This document shows positions 55,206 to 63,005 of a stretch of 64,000 bases of DNA, one piece after another. The stretch spans positions 186,001 to 250,000 of the forward strand of contig CBDCSK010000015.1 in the NCBI GenBank assembly GCA_965221605.1, read 5' to 3'. Under the pieces are notes generated by a model that was not told the DNA's origin, did no database searches, and saw only the letters and a program-made list of their open reading frames with translations. How positions within the stretch are numbered: position 1 is the stretch's first letter; each line of letters begins with the position of its first letter. The translations under genes were made by a program, and so were the position numbers. This DNA comes from Aldehydirespirator sp965221605 (GTDB taxonomy: Bacteria; Actinomycetota; Acidimicrobiia; Acidimicrobiales; Aldehydirespiratoraceae).

Positions 55206-55997
55206 ATGAGCCGGTTCGACGCCGAGACCGCGGTCGAGCCCGTCGGCGAGGGCTTGTGGGCCACCCGCCTGTCGGCCGGCTGGAACATCGCCGACAACGC
55301 CAACGGCGGCTACGCGCTCACGTCGGTGCTGCGGGCCATGGGCTCGCTGGTGCCGCAGGTCGATCCGATCTCGGTCACCACCCACTTCCTGCGCCCGGCC
55401 CAGGGCGACACCGACGCCGAGGTGCGGGTCGCGGTGGTCCGATCGGGCCGCACGGTGAGCACGCTGAGAGGATCGCTGTGGCAGGAGGGCAAGCAGCGAC
55501 TCGAAGTGATGGCCGCCTTCTCGAACCTGTCGGCCGGCGGTGGCGGCGGACCCGAGATAGCGCAGGCGCCGCCGGTGATCCCGCCGCCGGAGGACTGCGT
55601 CCATCGGGGATTGCTCGGGCAGGGGGTGGACCTGCCGATCCTGTCCCGGGTGGATGTGCACGTGCACCCCGACCACGCCGCCGCGGCCGCCAGTGACCGG
55701 GCCCTGATCGACGGTTGGATCCGCTTCAGTGACGGCGCCGATCCATCCCCGCTGGCGCTGCCGTTCTTCGCGGACGCCCTGCCGCCGTCTCTGTACCCGC
55801 TGCTCGGCTACATCGGGTGGGTGCCGACCATCGAGTTGACCGTTCACGCCCGCCGGATCCCGGTGCCGGGCTGGCTGCAGGTCCGCCAGGAGAGCCACGA
55901 CCTCCACGACAGCCGGATGATCGAGTCGGGCTCGCTGTGGGACGCCACCGGCGCGCTGGTGGCCTCCTCCCGCCAGATCGGCCTGTTGCTCACCTAG
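55206..55997 (+). CDS. Acyl-CoA thioesterase family protein (double hotdog)
   Basis: 263 residues with the pattern WNIADNANGGYALTSVLRAM (first hotdog helix), VTTHFLRPAQGDTDAEVRVA, RTVSTLRGSLWQEGKQRLEV, a middle linker with a Gly run, WIRFSDGADPSPLALPFFAD, and the end ESGSLWDATGALVASSRQIG. This is the TesB-like acyl-CoA thioesterase group common in actinobacteria. The substrate chain is unknown. Its stop codon touches the left end of MITE copy C. It is divergent from the FAH gene. Confidence 0.88.
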   Translation: MSRFDAETAVEPVGEGLWATRLSAGWNIADNANGGYALTSVLRAMGSLVPQVDPISVTTHFLRPAQGDTDAEVRVAVVRSGRTVSTLRGSLWQEGKQRLEVMAAFSNLSAGGGGGPEIAQAPPVIPPPEDCVHRGLLGQGVDLPILSRVDVHVHPDHAAAAASDRALIDGWIRFSDGADPSPLALPFFADALPPSLYPLLGYIGWVPTIELTVHARRIPVPGWLQVRQESHDLHDSRMIESGSLWDATGALVASSRQIGLLLT

Positions 55998-55998
55998 A

Positions 55999-56130
55999 GG
56001 CCGAGCGGATAGGCGGGACAACGCGGCCCATACGGTGCGAGGCCGTGGCCCGAGCGGCCCGTGAGCGCAGCGAACAAGAGCGGGAATGACACCGCTGCGA
56101 TGCGACGGGCTCTCGCCTATCCGCGTGGCC
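55999..56130 (+). repeat. MITE-like dispersed repeat, copy C (best ends)
   Basis: 132-bp element with 17-bp terminal inverted repeats. The left end, 55999-56015, is GGCCGAGCGGATAGGCG. The right end, 56114-56130, reads on the other strand as GGCCACGCGGATAGGCG, so 15 of 17 match. The interior is almost identical to copy B (3855-3985) and largely to copy A (1608-1701). It lies between the convergent thioesterase and secreted-protein genes and encodes nothing. Confidence 0.85.
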
Positions 56131-56152
56131 CCTTGGAGGGACTGCCCCGCGG

Positions 56153-57367
56153 CTACTGGTAGATGACCAGGTCGGGCACCGGCTCCATTCCTGCGACCTC
56201 TTCGGGGGTCATCACCGGTGTGTCCTGGTCGAAGAACAGCTTGAACGCCGGCCGCTGCGACGGCTCGGTGATGGCGTAGAGCCGGTAGCCCCTCAGCTTG
56301 GCGCGGGCGGTTCCGATGCCGTCCATGTCGATCGACAACTCGACGCCGCGTTGCGGCACGATCACGTCGCGGTCGTGCAGCATGCGGTCGGCGAACTGGT
56401 GCACCATCAGGATCTTGGTGGGCAGCCCCTCTCGCTTCACGAGCGCAGAGAGGTACTCGAGCACCTCGTTCACCTGGCTGCCGGTGATGCCGCCGATGGC
56501 CCGCCCGGGACGGACCCCCAGCGGCTCGGTCGCGAACTCCGGGTCGAGGGCCATGTGGACGAAGGGCTCCTTCAGGAAGTCCTCGAGGAGCTTCACCTCC
56601 GTGAGCGGGTCGCTCCAGCCGATCTGGTTGTCGAGGAACAGGAGCAGCCCGTGCTCCCGGGCCGCCTCGACGTAGGTGGCGATGCGATCATGCGAGAGCC
56701 GGTACATCCAGGTTCCGTCCGATGTGGGGTTCGCCTGGGCGACGCCGGTGATGAGGTGATAGGCCCCGATCGCGCCGAGCGGTCCGTTCAACCGGTCGTA
56801 TTGCTCGACCCACACGTTGATGTTCTCGGCCACTTCCGCAGGAGTCCCGTGGGCGAGCACTCCCATCGCCCGGACACCGGGGTGGCCGTAGAAGGCCACG
56901 ACCTGGGCCGCCAGCGACGTGACGTTCATCGGCGACGACCAGGTCCAGACACCGGTCTCGCCGCGCGTGGTCAGCACCCGCCGGCCGGGCAACCGCCGCT
57001 CGCTCCAATCCTCGGAGGGGGCGCGTTCTCTCAGCGCGACCGTGACGAAGTCGTCGGCGAACCGCCGCGCCGCGACGCGGATCTCGGTGCCCTCGAGAGT
57101 GATGGGCGAACTCGACAGCCAGCGGCCGCTCCGGCCGCCCGCAGGCAGCAGGCGCTTGCGCGGCAGCAGGGGCTCGCCCCAGGCGCCGTCGTCGGATCGC
57201 ACCTGCAACCCGACCTCCACCAGTCCGTCGGGGAGCCACCTTGCGCCGATACGCGCCTCGATGTCGGTGTGCAGCGCCGCTTCCTGGGCGGCGGCCGCCG
57301 GGTTCCCCCCGGCCAGCGTCAAAGAGACCACCAGCGCGACCACGGCCGCGCCTGCGCCTCGTCTCAC
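56153..57367 (-). CDS. Secreted protein, probable TIM-barrel, unknown function
   Basis: 404 residues. The signal peptide (VVALVVSLTLAGGNPAAAAQ) is cleaved near 28. Residues about 30-140 are beta-rich with Trp/Arg repeats (RIGARWLPDGLVEVGLQV, WLSSSPITLEGTEIRVAARR). The last 250 have strand-helix alternation: AQVVAFYGHPGVRAMGVL, LGAIGAYHLITGVAQANPTS, LLLFLDNQIGWSDPLTEVKL, FVHMALDPEF, ILMVHQFADRML and DMDGIGTARAKL. This looks like a glycoside-hydrolase-type barrel, although no catalytic pair is certain. It follows livK by 16 bases, so it may act on the same nutrient outside the cell. Confidence 0.75.
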   Translation of the reverse strand: MRRGAGAAVVALVVSLTLAGGNPAAAAQEAALHTDIEARIGARWLPDGLVEVGLQVRSDDGAWGEPLLPRKRLLPAGGRSGRWLSSSPITLEGTEIRVAARRFADDFVTVALRERAPSEDWSERRLPGRRVLTTRGETGVWTWSSPMNVTSLAAQVVAFYGHPGVRAMGVLAHGTPAEVAENINVWVEQYDRLNGPLGAIGAYHLITGVAQANPTSDGTWMYRLSHDRIATYVEAAREHGLLLFLDNQIGWSDPLTEVKLLEDFLKEPFVHMALDPEFATEPLGVRPGRAIGGITGSQVNEVLEYLSALVKREGLPTKILMVHQFADRMLHDRDVIVPQRGVELSIDMDGIGTARAKLRGYRLYAITEPSQRPAFKLFFDQDTPVMTPEEVAGMEPVPDLVIYQ

Positions 57368-57383
57368 TCCGGCCTGGACCTGA

Positions 57384-58721
57384 TCAAGCCCCGGGCTCGG
57401 GGGCGAACTCGAAGACGACGTTGGACAGGCTGGCTTCTATGTCGTCGGGATCGAGGTGGTGGATGACGGTCGTCTTCTGCGAACCGCAGTCTCCGAAGCT
57501 GTCGCAGCTGATCCTGCCGATGATGCCGCTGTAGGCGGCGACGTCGTTCAGGTACTGCCTGACCCCGGCCCGGTCGATGATCAGAGTGCCGTCGCTGACA
57601 CTGGAGGCGGCCGCGACCGCCTCCAGCAGCAGGGTGGTGGCGTCGTAGGCGTGGGCCCAGTACGGCGCCGAGGGCGCTTCTCCGTACGTCGCCTCGTAGT
57701 CGGACAGCAGAGTGTCGGGGGTCTGGCCGGTGCTCTGGTTGGAGGCGGTGCCGAACCGCAGGTCCGGGCCCGAGATATAGACGCCGGCCGACTGCGGCAG
57801 CGACATGAACCCGTCGTTGAGCAGGGCCGCGTCGGTGAGCAGGACGGCCTCCTCCAGGCCCGGCACGCCGGGCGCCTGATCGGTCAGGAAATCCCCGGCC
57901 GGCTGGAAGATGGGGAAGAACAGGGCCTCGGGGTTGCCGGCCGCGACCTCGGTCAGCACCGGCACCATGTCGGTGTCCTCCTTGTTGATGGCCGCGAACC
58001 CGGTGACCGTGCCGCCCAGCCGCTCGAAGCTGTCGGCGAAGGCCTGGGCTATGGATCGGGAGTACGGATCGCCGTCGTGGATCACCGCGGCGGACGCCAG
58101 GCCCAGCCCCTCATCGGCGAAGCGGGCCATGGTCTCCCCGACGAACAGGCCGTTGTTGGAGGTCCGGTAGTAGCCGGTGCTGTGATTCAGGCCGGGGTTG
58201 CCGGCCAGGTCGGAGGTGAGGGTGGGCGACGTGTTGGACGGCGCGAAGAGCACCATCCCCGCGGCGGTCACCAGGGGCGCGGCGGCGACGGCCGCGGTGG
58301 AGCACGACGGCCCGATCACGCCGACCACATCCTCGTCGGCGATGATCGTCTGGGCCGCGGCCTGGGCTCCGTCGGATGAGCACAGGTCGTCGTAGCGGGT
58401 GCCGAGGTCGACGTCGAAGCCGTTCACCGGTCCGAAGTCCGCGACGGCCAGCTCCACGCCGCGCTGGTTGGCGATGCCCAGATAAGCCACGTCCCCTGTG
58501 ATGGTGTTGAGCGAGCGGATCTGGATGGCCTCGCCGGCGGGAACCTCCACCGTGCCGAGGGACTCGTCGCCGAGGTGGCCGGGATCGGGGGCGGTGTCGG
58601 GGGCGGTGGCGGTGTCGTCGGCGCCGCTGCAGGCGGTCGCCACCAGCACCCCGGCCAGCACTGCGGCGCGAACTGCCGCCATGGGCCCGCCACGCCGCAA
58701 CCGCCGGTTCATCCCAGCCAT
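57384..58721 (-). CDS. livK: Branched-chain amino acid-type ABC substrate-binding lipoprotein
   Basis: 445 residues. The lipoprotein signal AVLAGVLVATACSGADD is followed by a Thr/Asp/Pro linker. The Peripla_BP_6 fold starts at IQIRSLNTITGDVAYLGIAN. It continues with AVADFGPVNGFDVDLGTRYD, DEDVVGVIGPSCSTAAVAAA, FAPSNTSPTLTSDL, YYRTSNNGLFVGETMARF and YSRSIAQAFADSFERLGGTV, ending with YWAHAYDATTLLLEAVAAA. The ligand may be an amino acid or related small acid. It is the probable binding protein for livHMGF (48029-52584), although encoded in the separate matB-livK operon. Confidence 0.92.
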   Translation of the reverse strand: MAGMNRRLRRGGPMAAVRAAVLAGVLVATACSGADDTATAPDTAPDPGHLGDESLGTVEVPAGEAIQIRSLNTITGDVAYLGIANQRGVELAVADFGPVNGFDVDLGTRYDDLCSSDGAQAAAQTIIADEDVVGVIGPSCSTAAVAAAPLVTAAGMVLFAPSNTSPTLTSDLAGNPGLNHSTGYYRTSNNGLFVGETMARFADEGLGLASAAVIHDGDPYSRSIAQAFADSFERLGGTVTGFAAINKEDTDMVPVLTEVAAGNPEALFFPIFQPAGDFLTDQAPGVPGLEEAVLLTDAALLNDGFMSLPQSAGVYISGPDLRFGTASNQSTGQTPDTLLSDYEATYGEAPSAPYWAHAYDATTLLLEAVAAASSVSDGTLIIDRAGVRQYLNDVAAYSGIIGRISCDSFGDCGSQKTTVIHHLDPDDIEASLSNVVFEFAPEPGA

Positions 58722-58750
58722 TATTCCCCGGCGCAGCCGGTCGGGCGCGT

Positions 58751-60196
58751 CTATTCCAGGAACAGGTCGGCGTGTCGCGCTCGCAGCTCGGCCTTCAGGA
58801 CCTTTCCCATGGCGTTGCGGGGAAGCTGCTCGACGGTGACGAAGCGCCTGGGATGCTTGAACCGGGCCACGTCGCCGAGGGTGGCGACCAGCTCCGATCC
58901 CAGCGCGCCGCCGGCGCCGCCGGCACCGGGTGCGGGCACGACGAAGGCGGTGACCGCCTCGCCCAGGTCCGGATGGGACAGGCCCACCACCGCGGACTCC
59001 GCCACGGCCGGATGGGCGTCAAGGACCTGCTCGACCTCCAGCGGATACACGTTGAGTCCCCCCGAGATGATCATGTCGGTGGCCCGGCCCTCCAGGGTCA
59101 GGCGGCCGTCGCCGTCGAGGCGGCCCACGTCGCCCGTGATGAACCAGCCATCGGTCGTGCGGGACTCGGATGTGGCGTCGGGCCGCCGCCAGTAGCCGGG
59201 ACCGACGCTGGGGCCTCTGACCTGCACCATCCCCGCTTCCCCGACCACCTCGGCACCGTCGTCTCCGCATACCCGCACGTCGACCCCGGGCAGAGCGAAC
59301 CCGACCGTTCCCGCCACCCGGGCGCCGTCGTAGGGATTGGACGTGATCATCAGCGTCTCGCTCATCCCGTAGCGCTCCAGCACGTGGCAGCCGGTGCGGC
59401 GGGTCACCGCCCGGTGCAGCTCCGCGGTCATCGGAGCCGACCCGGAGATCAGCAGTCGGATGCGGCCGCAGGCCGCCGCATCGAAGCCCTCCAGGGTGAT
59501 GAGCCGGCTGTAGTGGGTGGGCACGCCCATCATCACCGTGGCGTCGGGCAGGCTCGCCAGCGCCTCGCCGGCGTCGAAGCGCTCCAGGAAGATCACCTCG
59601 CAGGCGCTGAGCATGGCCGTGTGCAGCGCCGCCATCAGCCCGTGGACGTGGAAGATGGGCAGCGTGTGCAACAGCACGTCGTGAGGCCCGAAGTCCCAGA
59701 ACCGGTTGAGCGTGAGCGCGTTGCTGGCCAGGTTGCCGTGGGTGAGCATGGCGCCCTTGGGCCGTCCAGTAGTGCCCGACGTGTACACCAGCGCGGCCAG
59801 GTCGTCGGCTCCCCGGGGGACGGCACCGGGCGACGGGTGAGCTCCGTCGAGCCCCGCGGCCAGGACACCCAAATCCTGCACCACCGCAGCCGGTTCCGCG
59901 TCGGCGACGAACCAGTCGACCTCGGCCGGCGTGTAGGCGGTGTTCAGGGGCACGTACACCGCGCCGAGGCGCAGCACGCCCAGGTACAGCGCAACGCCGT
60001 CCACGGACTTGGGGAGCTGCACCACCACCCGGTCGCCGGTCGAGACGCCCAGGCTCCGCAGCCAGCCGGCGGCCCGAGCCGACCGCTCGTCCATGTCCTC
60101 GTAGGTGATCGTGGCGCCGCCGGGCACGTGCAGGAACGGGCGGTGCAGGGCCGGCTCGAAGCGTCGTTGCAGCAGGGAGAAGAAGCCGTCGTCCAC
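58751..60196 (-). CDS. Acyl-CoA synthetase, malonyl-CoA synthetase (MatB)-like
   Basis: 481-residue ANL-superfamily ligase. P-loop LVYTSGTTGRPKGAMLTHGN, then LLHTLPIFHVHGLMAALHTA, VPTHYSRLI, RLLISGSAPMTAELH, ERYGMSETLMI, WFITGDVGRLD, GLNVYPLEVEQVL and the lid lysine in RNAMGKVLKAEL. The LPIFHVHGL motif and short length resemble malonyl-CoA synthetase MatB, which makes malonyl- or methylmalonyl-CoA from the free acid. Another small dicarboxylate or short-chain acid is possible. It is the first gene of matB-livK-secreted protein. Confidence 0.85.
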   Translation of the reverse strand: MDDGFFSLLQRRFEPALHRPFLHVPGGATITYEDMDERSARAAGWLRSLGVSTGDRVVVQLPKSVDGVALYLGVLRLGAVYVPLNTAYTPAEVDWFVADAEPAAVVQDLGVLAAGLDGAHPSPGAVPRGADDLAALVYTSGTTGRPKGAMLTHGNLASNALTLNRFWDFGPHDVLLHTLPIFHVHGLMAALHTAMLSACEVIFLERFDAGEALASLPDATVMMGVPTHYSRLITLEGFDAAACGRIRLLISGSAPMTAELHRAVTRRTGCHVLERYGMSETLMITSNPYDGARVAGTVGFALPGVDVRVCGDDGAEVVGEAGMVQVRGPSVGPGYWRRPDATSESRTTDGWFITGDVGRLDGDGRLTLEGRATDMIISGGLNVYPLEVEQVLDAHPAVAESAVVGLSHPDLGEAVTAFVVPAPGAGGAGGALGSELVATLGDVARFKHPRRFVTVEQLPRNAMGKVLKAELRARHADLFLE

Positions 60197-60266
60197 GCTG
60201 AGAGTCTGCCCGGCCGAGCCGTGCGCACCTAGTGTTTCCGTGTTTCCGACTCAAGGAGGTCTGCTG

Positions 60267-60317
60267 CGAACTTCAATGGGTTAACCACCGTATAGGTGGC
60301 AAACTCATTGAAGTTCG
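60267..60317 (-). repeat. Hairpin family element upstream of the matB-like gene
   Basis: 51-bp inverted repeat: arms 60267-60289 and 60295-60317, 20 of 23 paired, loop GTATA. The outer 12 bp are perfect (CGAACTTCAATG/CATTGAAGTTCG) and the apex is CCACC/GGTGG, the same geometry as 29131-29181. It lies 71 bases before the matB-like ATG and 36 bases from the IS left end. On the minus strand it is inside a short frame, MFVTNFNEFATYTVVN... Confidence 0.8.
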
Positions 60318-60353
60318 TGACGAACATGCGCTCCGGCTCGCTCGGCCTCTTAG

Positions 60354-61973
60354 CCTGAATCCACCGATGGGCTGGTCGGGGTGGGCTGGTCGGGGTGTTT
60401 GTGGGGGTGTTTGGCTGGTTGGGGTGCGGCGGGTGTTGTTGGGGCGTGTTGGGCCGGCGGTTGGGACTGGGCTGGTTTGTGGCGCTCAGGGGGGTGTGTT
60501 CTGGGTGGCGCCGGGCCCGGGGCTGGGGGTTCAGATGAGTTGGGGGAGGTTGCGGGTGTGTGTGAGCGCGGCGGTGAATTGGTGTGCCCAGGGCCAGTTG
60601 AGCGGGAGGCGGAGTTTGTGTCGGTGGCTGTGGTTGACGAGGCGTCCGGGCACGGCGAGCAGCCGCCGGCGGACGGTGGCGGCTGCGGTGAGCCGTTCGG
60701 GGTGCTGTGTGTGTCCGAGTCGTGCGGTCCAGCGGGTGAGGTTGTGGGCCAGCACGGCGCAGGCGAGGTGGGCGGCGTTGGCGAAGAACCTTCCGGAGGG
60801 GCAGTGGGCGAGGCCGTTGTCTTTGAGGTCTCTGATGGCGAGCTCGACTCGGGCGTGGCCGCGGTGGTAGGCGTCGGCGGTTTCGGTGTCGAGGTCGTCT
60901 CTGTTCGTGATGAACGCGTGGTGGCGCCAGTCGGGCCACAGCTCGCGTTGGGGGCCTTCTGGGAGTCGGGTGCGGCGCACCACGAGGCGCAGCTTTCGGG
61001 GGCCACAGGGGTCGCGGCGGCTCGTTGTGATGGCGCACTCGGCGACCTGGGCTTCCCCGTCGGGGTAGGCGATCGGCGTCCAGGCGGTCTCGTCGATGCC
61101 GTCGATGGCTGCTTTGACTTTGGCGTTCTGTGGGATCGTGACCGACCAGCGGGCCTTGTATGTGTCGAGCTTTGCGATCAGCGCGTAGGAGAAGAACCCG
61201 GCGTCGGCGCGCACGGTGAGCTTCGTGCCCGGCGCGAGGCGTCCGAGGCGGGCCAGGGTCTCCGCGGCGAAGCGGACATGGCCGCGCTGGGAGGACCCCG
61301 ACCGCATCCTGGCGTGGAGCACCTCGCCGGTGTCGTCCCGGGTCGCCGCCAGCGGGTGGTAGCCCCAAACCTTGGTGTGGCCGTAGGCCGCGCCCTGCTT
61401 GGACTTGCCGTGGACCTCACAGACCGTGGAGTCCAGATCCACCGTCATCTCCGCCGCTGCCGGCGCCGCGCCCGAAGACCACGCCCGGCTGAGCGCCAGC
61501 TCCAGGGCGCGGTCGAACTGGCGCACATGGCCCCAGGTGAAGGACCGCAGCCACGTCCCCAACGTCGACGGCGCCGCAGGCTCAAAGCCCAGCACCGCCG
61601 AAGCGGACCCGGCCCGCAGCCTGTCGGCGTCGCCGATGAACGAGCCGCCCACCAGCATCGACGCCACCACCGACAGCGCCTTCGCCCCGGACCCACGGCC
61701 CGCCGCGGGCGGGCGCACCGCATCGTCGATGAGCGCCTCCAAACCCAGCCGGCCCATCACCGTGCCCGCCAACAGCAGCCCCGCATCGGCCACCAGCGAA
61801 GCGTCGTCGAACACCGCCTCGATCCCGTCGATACCACCCGCTACGCTGCTCACAGGAAGTGCCTCCTCACATGGCCAGAATCACTGTTGACTCAAACAGC
61901 ATTCTCCCATGTCAGGAGGCCTTTCCGGTGGACGCGCCAACCCCACAAACCTCACCGCGCCGGTGGATCCAGG
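60354..61973 (-). mobile_element. Complete IS1380-family insertion sequence
   Basis: 1620 bp. Terminal inverted repeats are CCTGAATCCACCG at 60354-60366 and its partner, read on the other strand, CCTGGATCCACCG at 61973-61961; one of 13 bases differs. The 5-bp sequence CTTAG occurs directly outside both ends (60349-60353 and 61974-61978), a target-site duplication. The transposase frame is intact. Removing the element rejoins the matB-aroK intergenic region 15 bases before the aroK ATG. The left 170 bases are strikingly G/T-rich on the plus strand. Confidence 0.93.
60531..61853 (-). CDS. IS1380 family transposase
   Basis: 440-residue DDE transposase. The N-terminal part has GGIDGIEAVFDDASLVADAG. 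The DDE triad is likely the Asp in MTVDLDSTVCEVHGKSKQGA, the Asp in LTVRADAGFFSYALI and the Glu in YHRGHARVELAIRDLKDNG, which fits the IS4-like fold with an insertion domain. CPSGRFFANAAHLACAVLAH and HNLTRWTARLG near the end are typical. There is no frameshift or stop, so the element may still move. Confidence 0.94.
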   Translation of the reverse strand: MSSVAGGIDGIEAVFDDASLVADAGLLLAGTVMGRLGLEALIDDAVRPPAAGRGSGAKALSVVASMLVGGSFIGDADRLRAGSASAVLGFEPAAPSTLGTWLRSFTWGHVRQFDRALELALSRAWSSGAAPAAAEMTVDLDSTVCEVHGKSKQGAAYGHTKVWGYHPLAATRDDTGEVLHARMRSGSSQRGHVRFAAETLARLGRLAPGTKLTVRADAGFFSYALIAKLDTYKARWSVTIPQNAKVKAAIDGIDETAWTPIAYPDGEAQVAECAITTSRRDPCGPRKLRLVVRRTRLPEGPQRELWPDWRHHAFITNRDDLDTETADAYHRGHARVELAIRDLKDNGLAHCPSGRFFANAAHLACAVLAHNLTRWTARLGHTQHPERLTAAATVRRRLLAVPGRLVNHSHRHKLRLPLNWPWAHQFTAALTHTRNLPQLI

Positions 61974-61988
61974 CTTAGCCTCGTGGGT

Positions 61989-62498
61989 ATGGGGCCGGCG
62001 GCGAAGAACCTTGTCCTCACCGGGTTCATGGGAACGGGCAAGACGACGGTGGGTCGGATCCTGGCCGGACGCCTCGGCTTCGACTTCGTGGACACCGACG
62101 CCGTGATCGAGTCGCAGGCCGGGCCGATACACGAGATCTTCGAGCGCGACGGCGAGGAGGCCTTCCGCGAGATGGAGCGACGGGCGGCCCGTGAGCTGGC
62201 CGGTCGTGCCGGCCTGGTGATCGCCACCGGCGGGCGGATGATGCTCGATCCCGAGTGCGCGGCCTGCCTCGAGCCCGCGGCCGACGTCGTCTGCCTCGAC
62301 GCCACTGCTGAGACCATCCTGGAGCGGATCGGCGACACCGCCCAAAGGCCCCTGCTGGACGTCGCCGACGCCCCGACCCGGGTGAGGGACTTGCTGGCCG
62401 AGCGGGCCGACGGCTACGGGCGGTTCATGACCGTGGACACCGAGGGGCGCACCCCCTCCCAGGTGGCCGACGCAGTAATGGCCCAGCTCGGGCTATAA
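61989..62498 (+). CDS. aroK: Shikimate kinase
   Basis: 169-residue AroK that phosphorylates shikimate in aromatic amino acid synthesis. P-loop LTGFMGTGKTTVGRILAGRL, DTDAVIE with the shikimate-binding Asp, IFERDGEEAFREMERRA, VIATGGRMML and the lid region TAQRPLLDVADA. The usual GGG of the shikimate site is GGR here. The ATG at 61989 is 15 bases right of the IS1380 end, so the native promoter has been displaced by the insertion and expression may now depend on IS-borne sequence. aroQ follows seven bases later. Confidence 0.94.
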   Translation: MGPAAKNLVLTGFMGTGKTTVGRILAGRLGFDFVDTDAVIESQAGPIHEIFERDGEEAFREMERRAARELAGRAGLVIATGGRMMLDPECAACLEPAADVVCLDATAETILERIGDTAQRPLLDVADAPTRVRDLLAERADGYGRFMTVDTEGRTPSQVADAVMAQLGL

Positions 62499-62505
62499 CT
62501 GCGCT

Positions 62506-62958
62506 ATGGCGATAACGATCCTGGTAGTCAACGGCCCCAATCTCAACCTGCTCGGCGTCCGCGAGACCGACATCTACGGTGAGGGCACGCTCGACGAGTT
62601 GATGGCCGGCGTCGCAGCCCACGCCGAGTCGCGGGGCGCGGTCGTGCGCCATGTGCAGTCCAACGTCGAGGGGGAGCTGGTGGAGGCCATACAGGCCGCC
62701 GCGGCCGGCGGGGACGGCGCCGCTGACGGCGTCGTGCTCAACGCGGGCGCCCTGACCCACTACTCGATCGCGCTGCGCGATGCGATTGCCGCCGTCGACG
62801 TGCCCGTGGTGGAGACGCACCTGTCGAACGTCTACGCCCGCGAGGACTTCCGGCACACGTCGGCCGTCGCCGCGGTATGCGTCGGGGTGATCACCGGCTT
62901 CGGCGCGACCAGCTACCGGCTCGCGGTGGACGCCCTCGTCGACCTGCTCGACGGCTAG
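62506..62958 (+). CDS. aroQ: Type II 3-dehydroquinate dehydratase
   Basis: 150-residue AroQ converting 3-dehydroquinate to 3-dehydroshikimate. ILVVNGPNLNLLGVRETDIY (catalytic Tyr at the end, in the flexible loop), VQSNVEGELVEAIQAAA, GVVLNAGALTHYSIALRDAI, VVETHLSNVYAREDFRHTS and VITGFGATSYRLAVDAL. All type II signatures are present. It runs directly after aroK; aroB, aroC and aroE are not in the window. Confidence 0.97.
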   Translation: MAITILVVNGPNLNLLGVRETDIYGEGTLDELMAGVAAHAESRGAVVRHVQSNVEGELVEAIQAAAAGGDGAADGVVLNAGALTHYSIALRDAIAAVDVPVVETHLSNVYAREDFRHTSAVAAVCVGVITGFGATSYRLAVDALVDLLDG

Positions 62959-63005
62959 CTCCGAGCCGGCGCCGTGCTCGAACTCCCAGCTCAGTAGCGG
63001 CCACC

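Noticed and set aside
60229..60340. Short antitoxin-like gene MFVTNFNEFATYTVVN... on the minus strand
   Set aside because: The frame is produced by the hairpin arms. The equivalent frame in the 29131 copy contains a stop, so it is not a conserved peptide.
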